From Apus apus (lineage: Eukaryota; Chordata; Aves; Apodiformes; Apodidae): DNA of 64,000 nt. The position numbers and the translations under genes are program-made. This document shows positions 13,441 through 26,300 of the stretch, in pieces (position 1 is the stretch's first letter; each line of letters starts with the position of its first letter). The notes below the pieces were generated by a model that ran no database searches, was not told the DNA's origin, and saw nothing but the letters and a program-made list of their open reading frames with translations. Location of the stretch: contig NC_067312.1 in assembly GCF_020740795.1 (NCBI RefSeq), positions 71,320,905 through 71,384,904 of the forward strand, given 5' to 3'.

Positions 13441-16038
13441 TAGCAAAAAATTATAACAAATCATTACATATTACTTACTTACCAGTAAATTAGCATCAAT
13501 TGCTGGATTAACAAATTGAACACACAATTGCTATTTCTAAGAAACCTTTTTGTGTTATAGATATTTCTACAACAAGTCATGTAGTTCTCAGGTGAAATAT
13601 TTTTTTGAGAATTTAAGAGCACACTTTTAAAGAATTAATTTTGAGCTATTCTAGAGTTAATTCTGTAACTTATAAATATTTTGTCTTACTTTCCAGCTTT
13701 TGTTTCCACTGGAAATTTAACAAAAAGAGTAAGACATGCCAAGCTTTCCCATTGCAAAGTTATTACTAACAATGCTGTACACCCATCCTTATTGTCACTC
13801 CTAAATAACTCATAGTAAATGACAAATGAAAAACACCTTTTCAGTGCGTTTTCTTTTGCAATACCTTGAAGATACAGCTTTTCTGATATAAATGCAACTG
13901 GGTTAATGAGTATAATTCAGGACATTGAAAAGTGGGAATTACATTGTGGTTGCATTTCCTTCGAAAAGTGGAGAGGAATCAAAACCCGAGGAGATGCAGA
14001 GACAGGTTGCAGTCCCAGATAGCTATTCTTGCTCATGCTGTTTCTTAGATGTAGAAGCTCGAAAGTTTATGCTTAGGTAAAGTAAAACAGGGTCATAGGC
14101 AGGAAAACTGGGAGTTTTTGTAATGACATCATATGTTCAAACTTACATGCACAAGAGACCTGTTTGAGAAACAAGTGTAATTAATATTTAGTAACAAAAT
14201 GGTTCATGGAAACATTCAGAATTTTTTCCATTATTTTTGCTCACAGCAGGATGGCAGAGAATGTACTGGAAGTAAACAAAAGTGAAAAATATTCTGGTGT
14301 TTTCCCTGTAATCTTAAAAAAAAAAAAAAAGTAAAGAAACCCTACATTCAAACTTGGAAAACCCATGTTTATTGTCTGTTTTCAAAAGTGCCCCATTAAA
14401 ACCATTTTGGCATGCTCAAGAAGTCACAACTCTATGCAAGCTGTAGAGTAAAGAAGAACCTGAAGTCAACATTCCAAGCAGCAGAACTGCTGTTTAAAAG
14501 GGCTGCATTATTATCGAAATAATTTCAGGCCACTTAGTGAATCTGTATTTCTAAGTGCAGAAAATAACTTTTATATAATTCAAGAGGAAACACAGAAACA
14601 TGCTTTCTTTAATAACGAAAAGAAATGCCATCTTTTGGCATGAAAACTTTCTGCATTTTCCCTGGGATCCAAAGAGTATTTCTTCCTGTCATTCCCTTTC
14701 ACAATTTTTCCTTGGGCTAATGTTTCATAATTACATCACTAGGGGAGAAAAACAGTCTCATAAGCCCTTTTTTTTTTTTTCTTTTTTTTTTTCTAGAAAA
14801 AGTTCCGTGTTATATTTAAAAAGTAAACACAAGAAACTGTATTTTCCTAATGCATACATTTTTAACACTGGTCCTGTTTTGGATGAGAAAAATTAAAGTT
14901 TTCTGTCATTAGTAAGGTGATCAACTGGGAGCTCAAAAAAGCTGTCCTGTGTTTTCCCATGGTTAAATATGCTGCCATTCCTGATGTGCATGAAAACAAT
15001 CCCCTTCAGGAACTTGGAAGCTCTCCCATGCTGTGCCCTGAGCTGTTCCAGAAGATTTAAGAGCAGACCCAGAATGGTTGTGTTGTACACTCATAGGGTC
15101 TTACATGTTAGCTGGGGGTTTTGGACCTTTTAACTTCATAGTGAGTGCCCTCTTACACAGTGTGAAGGCCACATGACAAATGATGTAGCAAACAAGTGCT
15201 CTTTGGATTTTACTGCGTTGCTCTGTTCCTCCTATTCCCATGAAAAATTGTCTCTGCTGATGTTCAAATGTAGGATCGCTTTGGATTTTCACTTTGGAGC
15301 AACTCTGAGGGGGAAATTTGAATTGGAAGGCTGAGAAAGACCTGAATATGCGTATCTAAACTAAAAAGGTGGAGGGTGAATTAACTTTAAGGACATTAGC
15401 AAAAGAGTGATGGAAAACATCCATCAAGCTTCATGTCTGGATCTCACCACTACCTCCAAGAAAATGAGATCAAGCTGTGAATTTGATATGGATCCATATT
15501 TCAACCCCTTAATAGTCCAAAGGTCTTTAGCTCTAAGGACTTAATTTGGGATATTTCAAAGGGAGAAGTCAACTGAAAAACTTTAGATGTTGGCTAAGGT
15601 TTAAATATAAACACTCTTAGAGTTGAATGGAGTTTGAATATGGATTTATGGTTGGACCCAGTGTTTACCTATAAATAAGTATTCACTCATAATACGATAC
15701 AACAAAAAAATAATCAAGATATAGATTAGAAAGAAGCTGCAGCTAAATGAGAAACAGATCTGTTGCTAGCTCAAATGAAATTAAAAGAATCTGGGTGCAA
15801 GCCAGCAAATGTGTTCTATTGTGGGAAAAAATGTTTAATTTCCCATTTGTGATAACACTGAGAAACTGAGCAAGGCCATGGTGTGAATGTACAAGCAGCA
15901 CTTACTGCTAAGCGCTGGCAATGTATGAAACCTTCCTGCTCTAAGATGTTTGCCTAAAACCTACTTTTGCCTTTACTCTGACTTGATACTGCAACAGCTC
16001 TTTTGAGGACTGTCAGATGAGTCTAAAAAAAAAAAGAA

Positions 16039-16039
16039 A

Positions 16040-16071
<32 letters not shown>
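16039..16071. repeat. (TA)n microsatellite
   Basis: An alternating AT run of about 33 bp, with one G near the start, follows an A-rich stretch (16025-16036). Confidence 0.97.
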
Positions 16072-16077
<6 letters not shown>

Positions 16078-17696
16078 GCAGGAAAATTACTAGGGTTTTT
16101 GGTACTTCCATGAATTTGAATTCCAGCTACAATATGTGGACATTTTGCAATAAAAGTCACATATTCATTTTAGCAGTGGGTGACTTGTAGTATCAGCTCT
16201 TGAAGACCAGTCTTAGAAATCTTTTTTCTAAATCTAATTTTTTTCAGAGTTGTATATGAGTAATTCTTAAGTAGTAGAGACTTAGTTAGCCTACACTTTC
16301 AAACTAGCAAGGGTGATATTTGCCCCATTTTCTTTGTCGTGTTCTCCCCCTCTCTCAATCCCTTCACATCGTTTACTCTTTTTTTAATTTATTTTTTAGT
16401 GATGATGGACTTGGTTCTTAAAATGTGCAGGGTTAAAAGTATAGCTTTTCTCATACTTCTGAACTTTCTTCCATAAAAAGCTTAGGAAGATGATCTCTAA
16501 TTTCACTTCCTCAGCATGAAAAGTAAAACATCTGGTTGTCTTAGTTTCCCACCCCAGCAGTTGATTTTCAAGACAGCAAGTAAGCAATAACATTCTTAAG
16601 TTTAAAAAAGAAAAATCTTCTCTGTACATGTTGGCATGGGAGAGCAGCAGTGTGATGGAGAAAAGAATACAAGTTTCTATAGCACTCATAATTACAGACC
16701 ACAGATAACAGCCTGCAGTTAACACTTTAGTATATCCTGGCCCCTCTTCTATTTTTTCTGGCCGCTGTCAATGGGAAGTTGAGGGTAACAGCTGGCTGGG
16801 GATTCCCCTAAAATGAACATAACCAGCTGCTGCATGTTGGTTCTTGCTTCTCCCTTCCTCACATATGTGTTCTTTGAACACGTGTCTGGAACAAAAGAAG
16901 GTTCTGCCATGGGGACAGTTGTGACAAGCAGAGTAATCAGAAGGAGCTTTTGTCAGTACTTAGGTCAGAGCAGTCAGCTTGCTTCAGTGCTGCCAGTAGT
17001 GGTCTTAAGAAGAAAGGGGTGGAGGAAGGAGGCTCTGTGTGTTTCCTTTTCTTATCATGGGCCCAATAGAGTATATGACTCATAATTACTCCCTAAACCA
17101 TTCCACTTACTTGCACAGTGAAACTGAGCATTTTTCCTTTTCATATCAGTTTTCCAGGTTCCCCTTATTGGCCAGTATTATTCTGATGACAGCTACAAGG
17201 GAATATTCTCCTTCTTAAATTTATTTGTTCCTAAGAGTGCACAGCCAGGACAACACATTCCTCATCTGTGTGCAATACCTTTGAGCTAGAAATTAAGAGT
17301 AGTCAGAGGAGGTAAGAGAAGAAAGAGGCAACTGTCTTCCAGTTTTGGTGCAATGTCTGTAATTTTACAAACACTGAACTTGGATCCTCTCAGCAATCTC
17401 TTGTGACTTACTCCTCATTGACAAATGTCTTGAAATAAAAGTGAGGTTCTGCCACATCTGGTTCTCCACAGAAAGCCTGGCTGCTTAAGAACTTTGTATT
17501 GTATTTTGTATAGAAGTCAATACAAGTCACAGCTCAAACCACCTTCTCTTTCCTGCACCTAGAAATGTGCTTTAGGAAGACTTGCACTGTGATGTCCCCA
17601 TGGACCAAAGGCCCGTAACTTCCCAGATAGCCTTTCTGGTCTCTTTTGAAGATTGGTGCAAGGTTTGCCGATCTGCACTCATAATGGACCTCTCTC

Positions 17697-17724
17697 AGCT
17701 TTCAAATATGAGCTTTCAAATATG
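17697..17724. repeat. 14-bp perfect tandem duplication
   Basis: AGCTTTCAAATATG occurs twice head to tail. It is probably replication slippage. Confidence 0.95.
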
Positions 17725-20419
17725 TCAGAGACTGGCCTTAAAAGGGCCTCCACTTAGATGAATGTGCCCAGTATTATCAACCCTTGCTCTAATTTCCCCC
17801 TTCATTACTAGTATGATAACATAAGAATTAATAAAGAGGGAGGGGCTGGTCTTCCACTTGCACAATACAGTCAGAGCAGGATGTATTTATCCTTCATGAA
17901 ACTCTTTATTTCAAGAGTGTTGAGTAACACTAGGAATAAATTTGTCTATCCTGCTCTGGCTTACTTCCTTATCTTGCTTACATGTGTGATAATCCAGTTG
18001 CTCAGGCATCCTACAAGCTCTGTGAAATGCCAGGCAATTTGTTTATTCCCATTTTTGCTTTTCCTCCTTTTGTACATTAATAATTTCTTAAGTATAAAAA
18101 TGTATCTTGGAAGTTTGTTGGCTTTTGCATGGATTTCTGCATGTTCTTATTACAATAGCTGACAGCGTCAGCAGTGACAGTAAGATTATCAGTAAGGATT
18201 TGGTAGCTTTATTACTATGCATCTTCCTGGGTTTCCTTATACATACCAGATACCACCTTTGTTCTGCATAACTAACCTAGAATGTAGCCAAAATCTATTT
18301 TAATGTCAGAGCTCTTCTGTTTATTTGTGTCTTTCCTTGGTTTTGATCAAAGCCACAAGTGAATCACTAGCTGAATTAGAAAATTTTGTTTCTCTTACCA
18401 TTCCAACATTTTCAATGTACAGAGTATAGTGACATAAATACTGTATCTCATCAGTCAAATACTTGATTTATGCAGTCATGCAATGGATTAAATATAATTC
18501 TGATACTATAATAAAATCACTAAATGATTTTTAATTAACAAAAAAGGTATGAGCATATGAACAATTTTTGGAGACTTGAGGTGGGGATTTACAGCATGTT
18601 TGAAGCACTGTGCTAACTGCTGTTAAGCATGTTCTTACCTTGAAATAGCGTATACTACATATGAAGTACTTTAGTCTGCACTAAAATTTGCATTCTTGTA
18701 GGATAGGACATAGGTTCAACCCTAAACTGGCATGCTGAAAAAAGGATTAATCATCCGCTTTGTCCATATTCCCAGGTGTGCCATGCAAGGAATATTCAGG
18801 TACAACAGAGGAACATTTGCTGCACCATCTCTTATTTGTGTGGCATCTGTCATCACATGGAAAGCAACTACAGAGTTCTTTGATGACCTGTACCCTCTTT
18901 TAACAGAACAAAAATTAACAGCTTAGATTCTGTGCATGGGCACTGAGAGAGAACACTGACAGCTCCCACAGTTTGTGCTGCCTTGAAAATAAAATGGGTG
19001 CAAATTTCTAAAGGGAGTGAATTCCTAAGTTAAATAAAACAGCACCACACACAAAGGATTTAGAAGTTACAGCTGAGCACATGAGATGAAGTGTGACTCA
19101 CCTCACATCTCAAGCCAAAAAGTGAGCTTTCCCAGAGTGATAAGTATTTGATTCAGAGCTTAATTAATTTTTTGTCATTGCTGTGTACCTCTAGCTTTCT
19201 GATTTGGAAACTTCAGGTTTATTATATCTTCAAAGGCTAAAACATTTTGAATACATTAATATCTTGGCTGAGTCTGCCTAGGCAATGAAACTGCCAGTGC
19301 CGACCTAAGCCAGCTTTTCAATCCTGTTGTGATCTGCCCATCTCTAATGGAAAGAGAATCTAGGATAAAAAAGGTTTACATTCTCTTAAGCTGTAAAAGG
19401 AAAGGAACCCAAGGATGTCTGAGCTGGTTTCTTCCTCAGAAACAGAAAGTACACACCCATCATGCAGTAAACTTCTGGACTACATCAAGGGTGGAGAGAG
19501 CAAATGTCTTGGTGAAGTCTTTCATGAAAAATTATGTCTGCCTGCTTTTTCAAATATAGTTGTATAAAGGTGCCTTAATTTTATATTTGCTATTAGACTG
19601 GAAACTTATTCTCCTTATTTTTAGGCATGACTAAACCCCACATATTTCATTTTGCAACAAGAAAAGAGAGAAGTTTAAATACTTTGTGTTCACTTTCAAG
19701 GAGAATAGAATCTAAGCTTCTTGAATATTCCATTGCAGAAAAGCAAGTCTCTGCAGCAGCCCCAAACACATGAAGCCACCATGACCGTTTTACAAGTGGA
19801 AAATTTCAGGTAGAAATAAATTGAGTTGTTTGATTTCCATAATAAATGAGGTTTGACCATCATGCTTCTACCTTCAGAATTACACTTTCTTACATTTCTG
19901 CTCAATGCTGATCTCTCCTGTGATGTGATGGGAGCTTTCACCTGTTGTGGTTTTGGTTGGAGGGATGTGGGTTAGCAGGTCATTGTGCAGAAGAGTAGAG
20001 TAACCCCTGACAGTGCACAGCATGTGAGGGGGAAGCAATATCCTGAGATACATCCTTGGCTCTTCACATCCCCTCTGTGCCAAGGACATTTCAAGAGCAT
20101 AGCTTGACTGTCCTATGGGATGTAGCACCTAACACAGTATGGTTTTCTGCTGATGGTGAAGATCATGACTGAAGTGAGCTTAGGCAAAATGAACAAAACG
20201 GGTCTGTAGAGACCTGATGATTTCTTAATCTGATCTGAAGAGGCTTGTTTTTGTGCACTGAAGGTCGTTCACCTTGATTCTCTCAAATAAATTTGCTGCT
20301 TACATAAAAAATATCTACAGGTCTGCCTGCCTCTACAGGTGTAAGTACTGACTATGAAACAAATTAGTTTTTCCCAGCTTCTTCAGTAGGACCAAGACAC
20401 AAGAGAGTAAGACACCAGA

Positions 20420-20595
20420 GTGGCTCTGCTTCCTTCATGACCTTGGCTTGAGATGCTTAATCTTGAAGAGTTTCCGTTTCCCACCCCCGCCTGTCCCCCT
20501 CTAAAATGGGGTTAATAATAGCTGCTGGTATCATTGGGGTAGTGTGAGGATTAATAAGTTGATGCCTGTGAGGGTCTCTGGCACCCTGCTGACAA
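20420..20595 (+). mobile_element. MIR-type tRNA-core SINE, old
   Basis: Successive blocks match the MIR consensus in order. TGACCTTGGC and GATGCTTAATC correspond to the 'tgaccttgggcaagttacttaacc' part. CTAAAATGGGGTTAATAATA corresponds to 'tgtaaaatggggataataat'. GTGTGAGGATTAATAAGTTG corresponds to 'gttgtgaggattaaatgagtt', and CTCTGGCACC to the 'cctggcac' end. The tRNA-related 5' head is not recognisable. MIR elements are rare and heavily decayed in birds, so a copy readable by eye is notable. Confidence 0.72.
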
Positions 20596-22756
20596 GGGTC
20601 TGCCTGAGTGCTGTGACAAAGCACAGAAGAGCAGGAGCTGGCAGGGCAAGATTTTGTCACTTGCTAGTGTTGATTAGGAGGAAAAAAACAACCATGAGAG
20701 CAGGGGAATGAAGACAACAGCCACAAAACCTGACACAACTGCAGAGGGTGGGCTGCAGTGCCCTGTAAGAATAGGAAATGGCTTGTTTGCCCACAGTGTT
20801 ATTTTCACCAGTTGCATTTGTGTGGGTGCTGTAGATGTTTGTCCTCAGCTCAGTCCTATACCTTTGAGGAGACCTGCGCCTTCTGCATGCCAGCCTGTCA
20901 TCCCACATGAGGCTGGAGCGACTCAAAACAGTTAATCCACAGCAGTGGAAAAGGGGGGGAGAGAGAGAGAGTAGCAGAAGACAAGGAAACCAGAACCATA
21001 TGCTTAAAGAAATTTGTAACAGCAAGGGATTTTGTGGTTCTCCAAGACATGAGAGCCCAGCTAGTCATAAGGGATGGCATAAGTGGGTTTTGAGGATGCT
21101 GAGAAGGTACCAGCATAAGCTTATGGCAGGCCAGACCTGAGTTAGAGGCTGTGATTCCTAGAGGCATGCTCATTTACTTTGTGTGAACCCATTGTGTTCC
21201 TCTTTATTTCTTTTGATGATTAAATTGTTTCAGTTTGAGGGCTTTTTTCTTCTTTCCTCCACAGTAACTGATCCTACAGGGAAAACAATCTTTCCACTGA
21301 GAATTTAATCTATTAGCTATCAGTGACACAGAATAACAGTTTATATTTTATAAGAAATTATTTATATTAAAAATCTCATATGTCAAGTATTTTGTGGGAA
21401 TTTCTGCTTTTGCAGATTTACATAGCCTGATTCACACCACTGTTGAAATGTTACTCTATCTGTGTGATCACGGTCAGGAACTGATGTGAAATTTCTTGTG
21501 ATCTAAATCAGGACCACTCAGATGTCAGTCTAATGAGGGTCCAGATGTGAGTAATTAATTTTTTTTCCTTACAGCCTTACCATAGCCTAAGGATGAGATA
21601 CTTCCTTCACTTCTGCAACTGCTGCTACTTGGACGAACAGCTGCAATGTGCCCAGCTGGAGAGGCAGAGAGCCAGCCTGGCCTGGCAGGGCTGGCACACT
21701 GCTTGCAGCTGAGCAGGAGGCACAAATTGCAGAGCAGTGCAGTGATGTGCCTCACTTGATGCTTGATGAACCTCTTGTTCTTGGCTCTGACAACTGGATG
21801 AAGCATGAAAGACAGACCTGTTACCATGTAGGAGAGCTGGTGATGCAGTGCATTAGTGAGACTTTTACAGGTGCTGCCACTTATTCTGGAGAGAAATAAA
21901 CTCCTTCCCTTCAGTACATCCAAGTTCAGGTTAAAGTTGAAATGATGGTGGGATAACAGTAGCACATAGCAGGTGGATCTAGAGCCAGTCATAAGGGTTT
22001 TACAAATCCTTATGCTATTAGGCTTTCATTAATAGCTCTTTAAAGCTTGATTTTTCTGGCATTTTAAAATATTTTCTGAAAGTTTTTCAGTAGGATGGTG
22101 TCTTACTGCTTTTATTTGGCTTAGTAAAACACATCCTGACTCAGCTGAGACCTCAAGGATTTTTACTGCAGTGTAATAAATAAAAAAAAAAAAAGGGACA
22201 AGTTTAATTCTTCATTTTAAAGACAAACCACAATTAGTACACTTAATCTCTTTCTATCATCTATAAAGCCTTTGGTCAGAGGCTGAAAATCTTAATGGAA
22301 GTCCTCATTTATTTCCCTATTTATGTGCTTTTGAACAGCAATATTTTTCCAGGTACATCTTAAGACTGAGAAAGGAGTGGGCTATGTGCATTGTGTTGTT
22401 ACAAGAAACCCTTGTGACTGTACATGGTATGAGTATCTATAGTTCAGCTATAAATTCAGTTTAGCAAACAAGTTCATTTAATTTTTAAGATAAGGCAGAG
22501 TGAACCTGTGCCTACCTCATTTCATGCAGACCTACTGAATCTCAGGTAAATCACTTTTCATGCCCAAGATTTTAAATCTCAGTTGAGATTTTTTTAAAAT
22601 AACAGGTATTTGTGCACATACTTGTCCTTATGGCTTGTACCCATAACAAGTATATTTGCCCATTTTTGCAGCTTTCCTCATCTGCTTACAGCCCCATGAT
22701 TCAGGCTTTGTGAGACACGGTAAATTATTTCTGCCACTAAGAAAGGAGCCATATGC
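20596..22756. other. Intergenic; GC-richer patch at 21.6-21.9 kb, unrecognised
   Basis: A patch at 21555-21992 is open for 145 codons on the minus strand and 83 on the plus strand, but no protein family, splice sites or repeat could be named. A GA-rich run lies near 20945-20975. Confidence 0.5.
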
Positions 22757-23085
22757 ATTTCATAGAATCATGGAATATGCTGAGTTGGAAGGGACCATCA
22801 GGATTATTGAGTCCAACTCCTGTCCTTGTGCAGGGCACCCCAAGAATCACACCATGTCCCTGAGAGCATCATCCAAATGCCTCTTGAGCTCAGGCAGGCT
22901 TGGTGCTGTGACCACTGCCCTGGGGAGCTTGTTCCAGTTCTCAACCATCCCCTGGGTGAAAAACCTCTTCCTGATATCCAACCTAAACTTTCTGTGATTC
23001 ATCTTCCTGAGTCCTGTCATTGGTCACAGGAGTGAAGAGGTCAGGACCTGCCCCATCTCTTCCCCTTGTGAGGAAGTAATTTTTT
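22757..23085 (-). mobile_element. CR1 LINE, 5'-truncated 3' end, minus orientation
   Basis: The copy starts with TCATAGAATCATGGAATATG, then GAGTTGGAAGGGACCATCAG and GAGTCCAACTCCTGTCC, which is the reversed 3' end of a CR1 subfamily with the 'gggcaccccaagaatcacaccatg' block. It runs through the 'tgggtgaaaaacctcttcctgatatccaacctaaac' region and stops near GAGGAAGTAAT. Good preservation suggests a comparatively recent insertion. Two overlapping open frames inside it are not genes. Confidence 0.92.
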
Positions 23086-24515
23086 TCTTGAGACTTAATA
23101 GTCCAAATAATTCACCAACAGTTGGGTCTCCTCCTGTGTAAGATGTGAGGAGAAATAGCTATTTTTTATGCCTGCTTTTTGGCTTACTCAAACCAAAATT
23201 TTATATGGATTATTTTTAAAAATTATTTGTTTGGTTGAAGCAGTATGGAATCTTACATATATTTTACAGTCTAAAATGCAACATTTTTCAGGTTGTGGAA
23301 GAAGGTATCTCTAAATTATAATTTATTCAGTGGGAATCATTATGTCATCGTTATAGATGAAAATATGTGCAGGAAGCTCAGTCCTAATTCACAATACATA
23401 CTATTGGTGTAGGGACTTGACATGACCACTATCACAATGTGCAAAAGACTTTGGTTTTGTGGCAGGAAATATCCTGCACCCTCATCCTCTCCTATGGGAG
23501 GTGGGTTGACACACTGTTAGGGAGGACACAGCCCAAAACACACACAGGGTGCTGGAAGAGGTGGCTACCTGTATGGCTGATCTCTGCAAGAGCATGGAAG
23601 AGAGGAGAAGAGTGGTGGCTGGAGAGGAGCCAGCACTTCTGATATGACACAGGGGGAGCTTGTGCTAACTCTTTTTTTTTTTTTTAATAATGGATCTCTG
23701 AATATATGCTCCTTGCTGCTCATGCAGAGTTCACAAAGTAACAGTAAGATCAGACATCCCTGCTTTGCTGCTCTTGTAAGCCTTGCTAGACATGAAGAAG
23801 AAAAATAAAAGAAAACACATTTTATTCAGCAGGGAGTAGGGGCTGGAGGTCCACTGGAGGTTGTGCCACCTCCAGCTGTTGGCTGCCCTGGGGCACCTGT
23901 TTGGACATCATAGGGAAACAGCCATGAAGCCAACTGTCAAGAGCTTTTTGGGAGGAGGGGCTGACCCATGGCACAGTGGCTTGCTTGTAATGCTCACATC
24001 TTCTGCCCCATCAGTAAGTCCAGCTCCTTCAAACCACTGGAGCTTGGCTGGAGGCATGAGTCTCCCACAACCTGATCCCCGTGAGAGTGGCTGGGTGTTG
24101 CAGACTGCTGGCTGGAGGGGTGCCAAATGCTGCTATGCTTTCATGGGATGCTCTGGGAGAGGGACCTGCTGACCCTGGGTCAGGCACAGCTGCCCCAGCC
24201 CCACTGAGGCCTGGGTTTGCAGCCGTGACTCCAACCCTCCTGTAAGTCCCCCCCCCTTGGCCATGCAGCCGCCTTTGGCAGCATTACAGCTCTCAAATCC
24301 CTCTCACCATTCTCTAACAACCATGATGAGGTGCCGAAACATGGAAGCTGAAATCCTTGCATTATTGTTCTCCAGCAAAGCAGACTTGCAAGGGAACATG
24401 CCTTGAAAACATCTGGTGTTGGGTTGGGAATTAGGACCAGATATGGCTCTACAATGACCAGATTATTGCACATGACACCACTTCCAGCAACAGGGCAGTC
24501 CTTGTTTTAATTTCT

Positions 24516-24551
24516 CAAAAAACAAAACCAACCAAACAAACAAAAAAATAG
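24516..24551. repeat. CAAA-rich tract
   Basis: Short imperfect CAAA/CCAA run with an A7 stretch. Confidence 0.85.
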
Positions 24552-25008
24552 ACAAAAAGCACATCTGTTGATCTCCTTCTTAGCAAATGTATGCCTTTGT
24601 ATGAAGACAGTATCTTATTCTGGATAAACTGAGGAAAGAATAAATTTTCTGCAATAAATCCAGAGTAAAAATAAATATTTATTTCCTATATTCTGCAGAA
24701 ATTACATGGCTATGAATGTCAGTGTAACAGTTAATGTTTCCAGTTCCCTCTTCTCCCAGTGCTGTGTCTTTTTGCACACCAACAGCTGAGAACGGGAAAG
24801 ATGACACACACTAGGTTTCTGTATTCTGCTTAGTAAGAGGGTCTCTAATGAGAATAAATACTTTAATGAGTATGGATATCAACTCCTCCTGTAAGAAGAA
24901 AAAGTACCAATTCATCTTTGCTTTATTTAAATCTTTTAAAGTAGATAAATAGGAAATTCATGTAATACTGATGTGTTGTCCCTAAAAAAAAGAGATGTGT
25001 ATTACCTA

Positions 25009-25035
25009 TTTGTTGTTTGTTTGTTTGTTTTTTAA
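25009..25035. repeat. GTTT tract
   Basis: TTTGTTG followed by three GTTT units and a T run. Confidence 0.85.
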
Positions 25036-26246
25036 AATAAAGCCAGTGACACAATGACACACCATGAAGTGTTGGGGAATTTGGGGCAGGGGGTGGGCAT
25101 TTTTAGTTTGCAGACATTATCAACTCTGCACTGTAGGAATACTGAATCTTAAAGTATTGTCTTTGCTGTTCGGAAATGGTGTCCTTTGGGTGCTTGGACC
25201 TTCCTCATGCCAAGATCTCATCTGATGTTGGTAAAGATTCAGTTTCTTCTGACTCTGAATAGGTTTTCCTTGGAATAAAAGGTATGACAATTATCCTGGA
25301 AGATTTTCTGTCTCTGCCTTGTGATCAGCTCATTTACCTCAAACCCTACAATTTCTTCCACTTCCTTCTTTGACAGTCCAGCAAGCCTTTCCCACTAGCA
25401 GCTCTTCCCAGAACTACAGTGCTGAGGGAGGTATGGTATTGGGAAACAGAGGCAAGTTGCCAAGGTAGCCTCTTGTCATGCAGAACACATGTTGGGTGTT
25501 CCCAGAAGTGGAAAGTACATTGGTACTGAGGAGTCCAAGAGTGACACGAAGATCTGGAAAGAGCTGTCTCCCATTTTAGTGGCCACTTGGACCTGTAAAA
25601 GATTAAAGATCACATTCTCTGTCAATTAAATTAGCTAACACTACTAGATTTGTCTAGAAGTCTGTGGAAGATACCAGTGTGTGGCTAATAATCTGTAGAG
25701 GTAATGTTTGTCCATTCCATGAAGGTTAATGGAAACAGAGCAGTGCTATGTAACCACTTTGAGCTTATTTATAAGCACAAATATGCAAAGCTTAGCCCAT
25801 TCAGAAGAAGTGCCAGTACAACACTACATGTCTTTGCTCAATTTTTGTCACTTTTTTCCAATCATGCTACTGTCTTATTTATTCTTGAATTATATACTCC
25901 AAAAGCCACCAATAGAGAATTCACAGAAAATAAAATTCCCACTTCTCACTCACAGTAATGTTTGTGCCAGAAAGCATTTGCATGCTGACTGGATTAGAAC
26001 AAAATACCTTTTGTATTATCTCACTGGTCAAAATTAACTCACAGCAGGAATATCCAGTACCACAGACAGTGAGCTGTTTGAAATCCATGAGGGCAACTGA
26101 AAGGAAGGAAGGAATGTTGTAGAAAATTCCAAATAATACACACCTTCAAAAATGGGAAACATTGACAGATATGACACATTTTGGGTGAAACCCTGACTCT
26201 TTCCATGAAAATGCCTATCCTCTCAGTCCAGGATTTTACTGAAATA

Positions 26247-26300
26247 CCAAAAAAAACCACCAAAAAAAACCAAACAAAAAAAACCTCACAACAAACCCAC
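26247..26300. repeat. CCAAAA-rich tract
   Basis: Alternating A7-8 and CC/CACC spacers over about 54 bp. On the minus strand this gives an artefactual Phe/Val-rich frame. Confidence 0.88.

Larger units (their letters stand above)
13441..20419. other. Intergenic; no gene recognised
   Basis: Mostly AT-rich single-copy DNA with a (TA)n run at 16.04 kb and a small tandem duplication at 17.7 kb. The open frames are short and without recognisable motifs. Confidence 0.6.

Noticed and set aside
21555..21992. 145-codon minus-strand open frame, plus an 83-codon plus-strand frame over the same patch
   Set aside because: No family motif, splice border or repeat recognised. A rough estimate from stop-codon density predicts a few frames of this length by chance in 64 kb of both strands.
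22656..23035. ORFs of 113 and 69 codons on the plus strand
   Set aside because: They are antisense readings of a CR1 insertion plus flank.
23400..24480. GC-richer block considered as a possible solo LTR
   Set aside because: No TG...CA ends with target duplication, primer-binding site or polypurine tract could be shown, so it is left unclassified.
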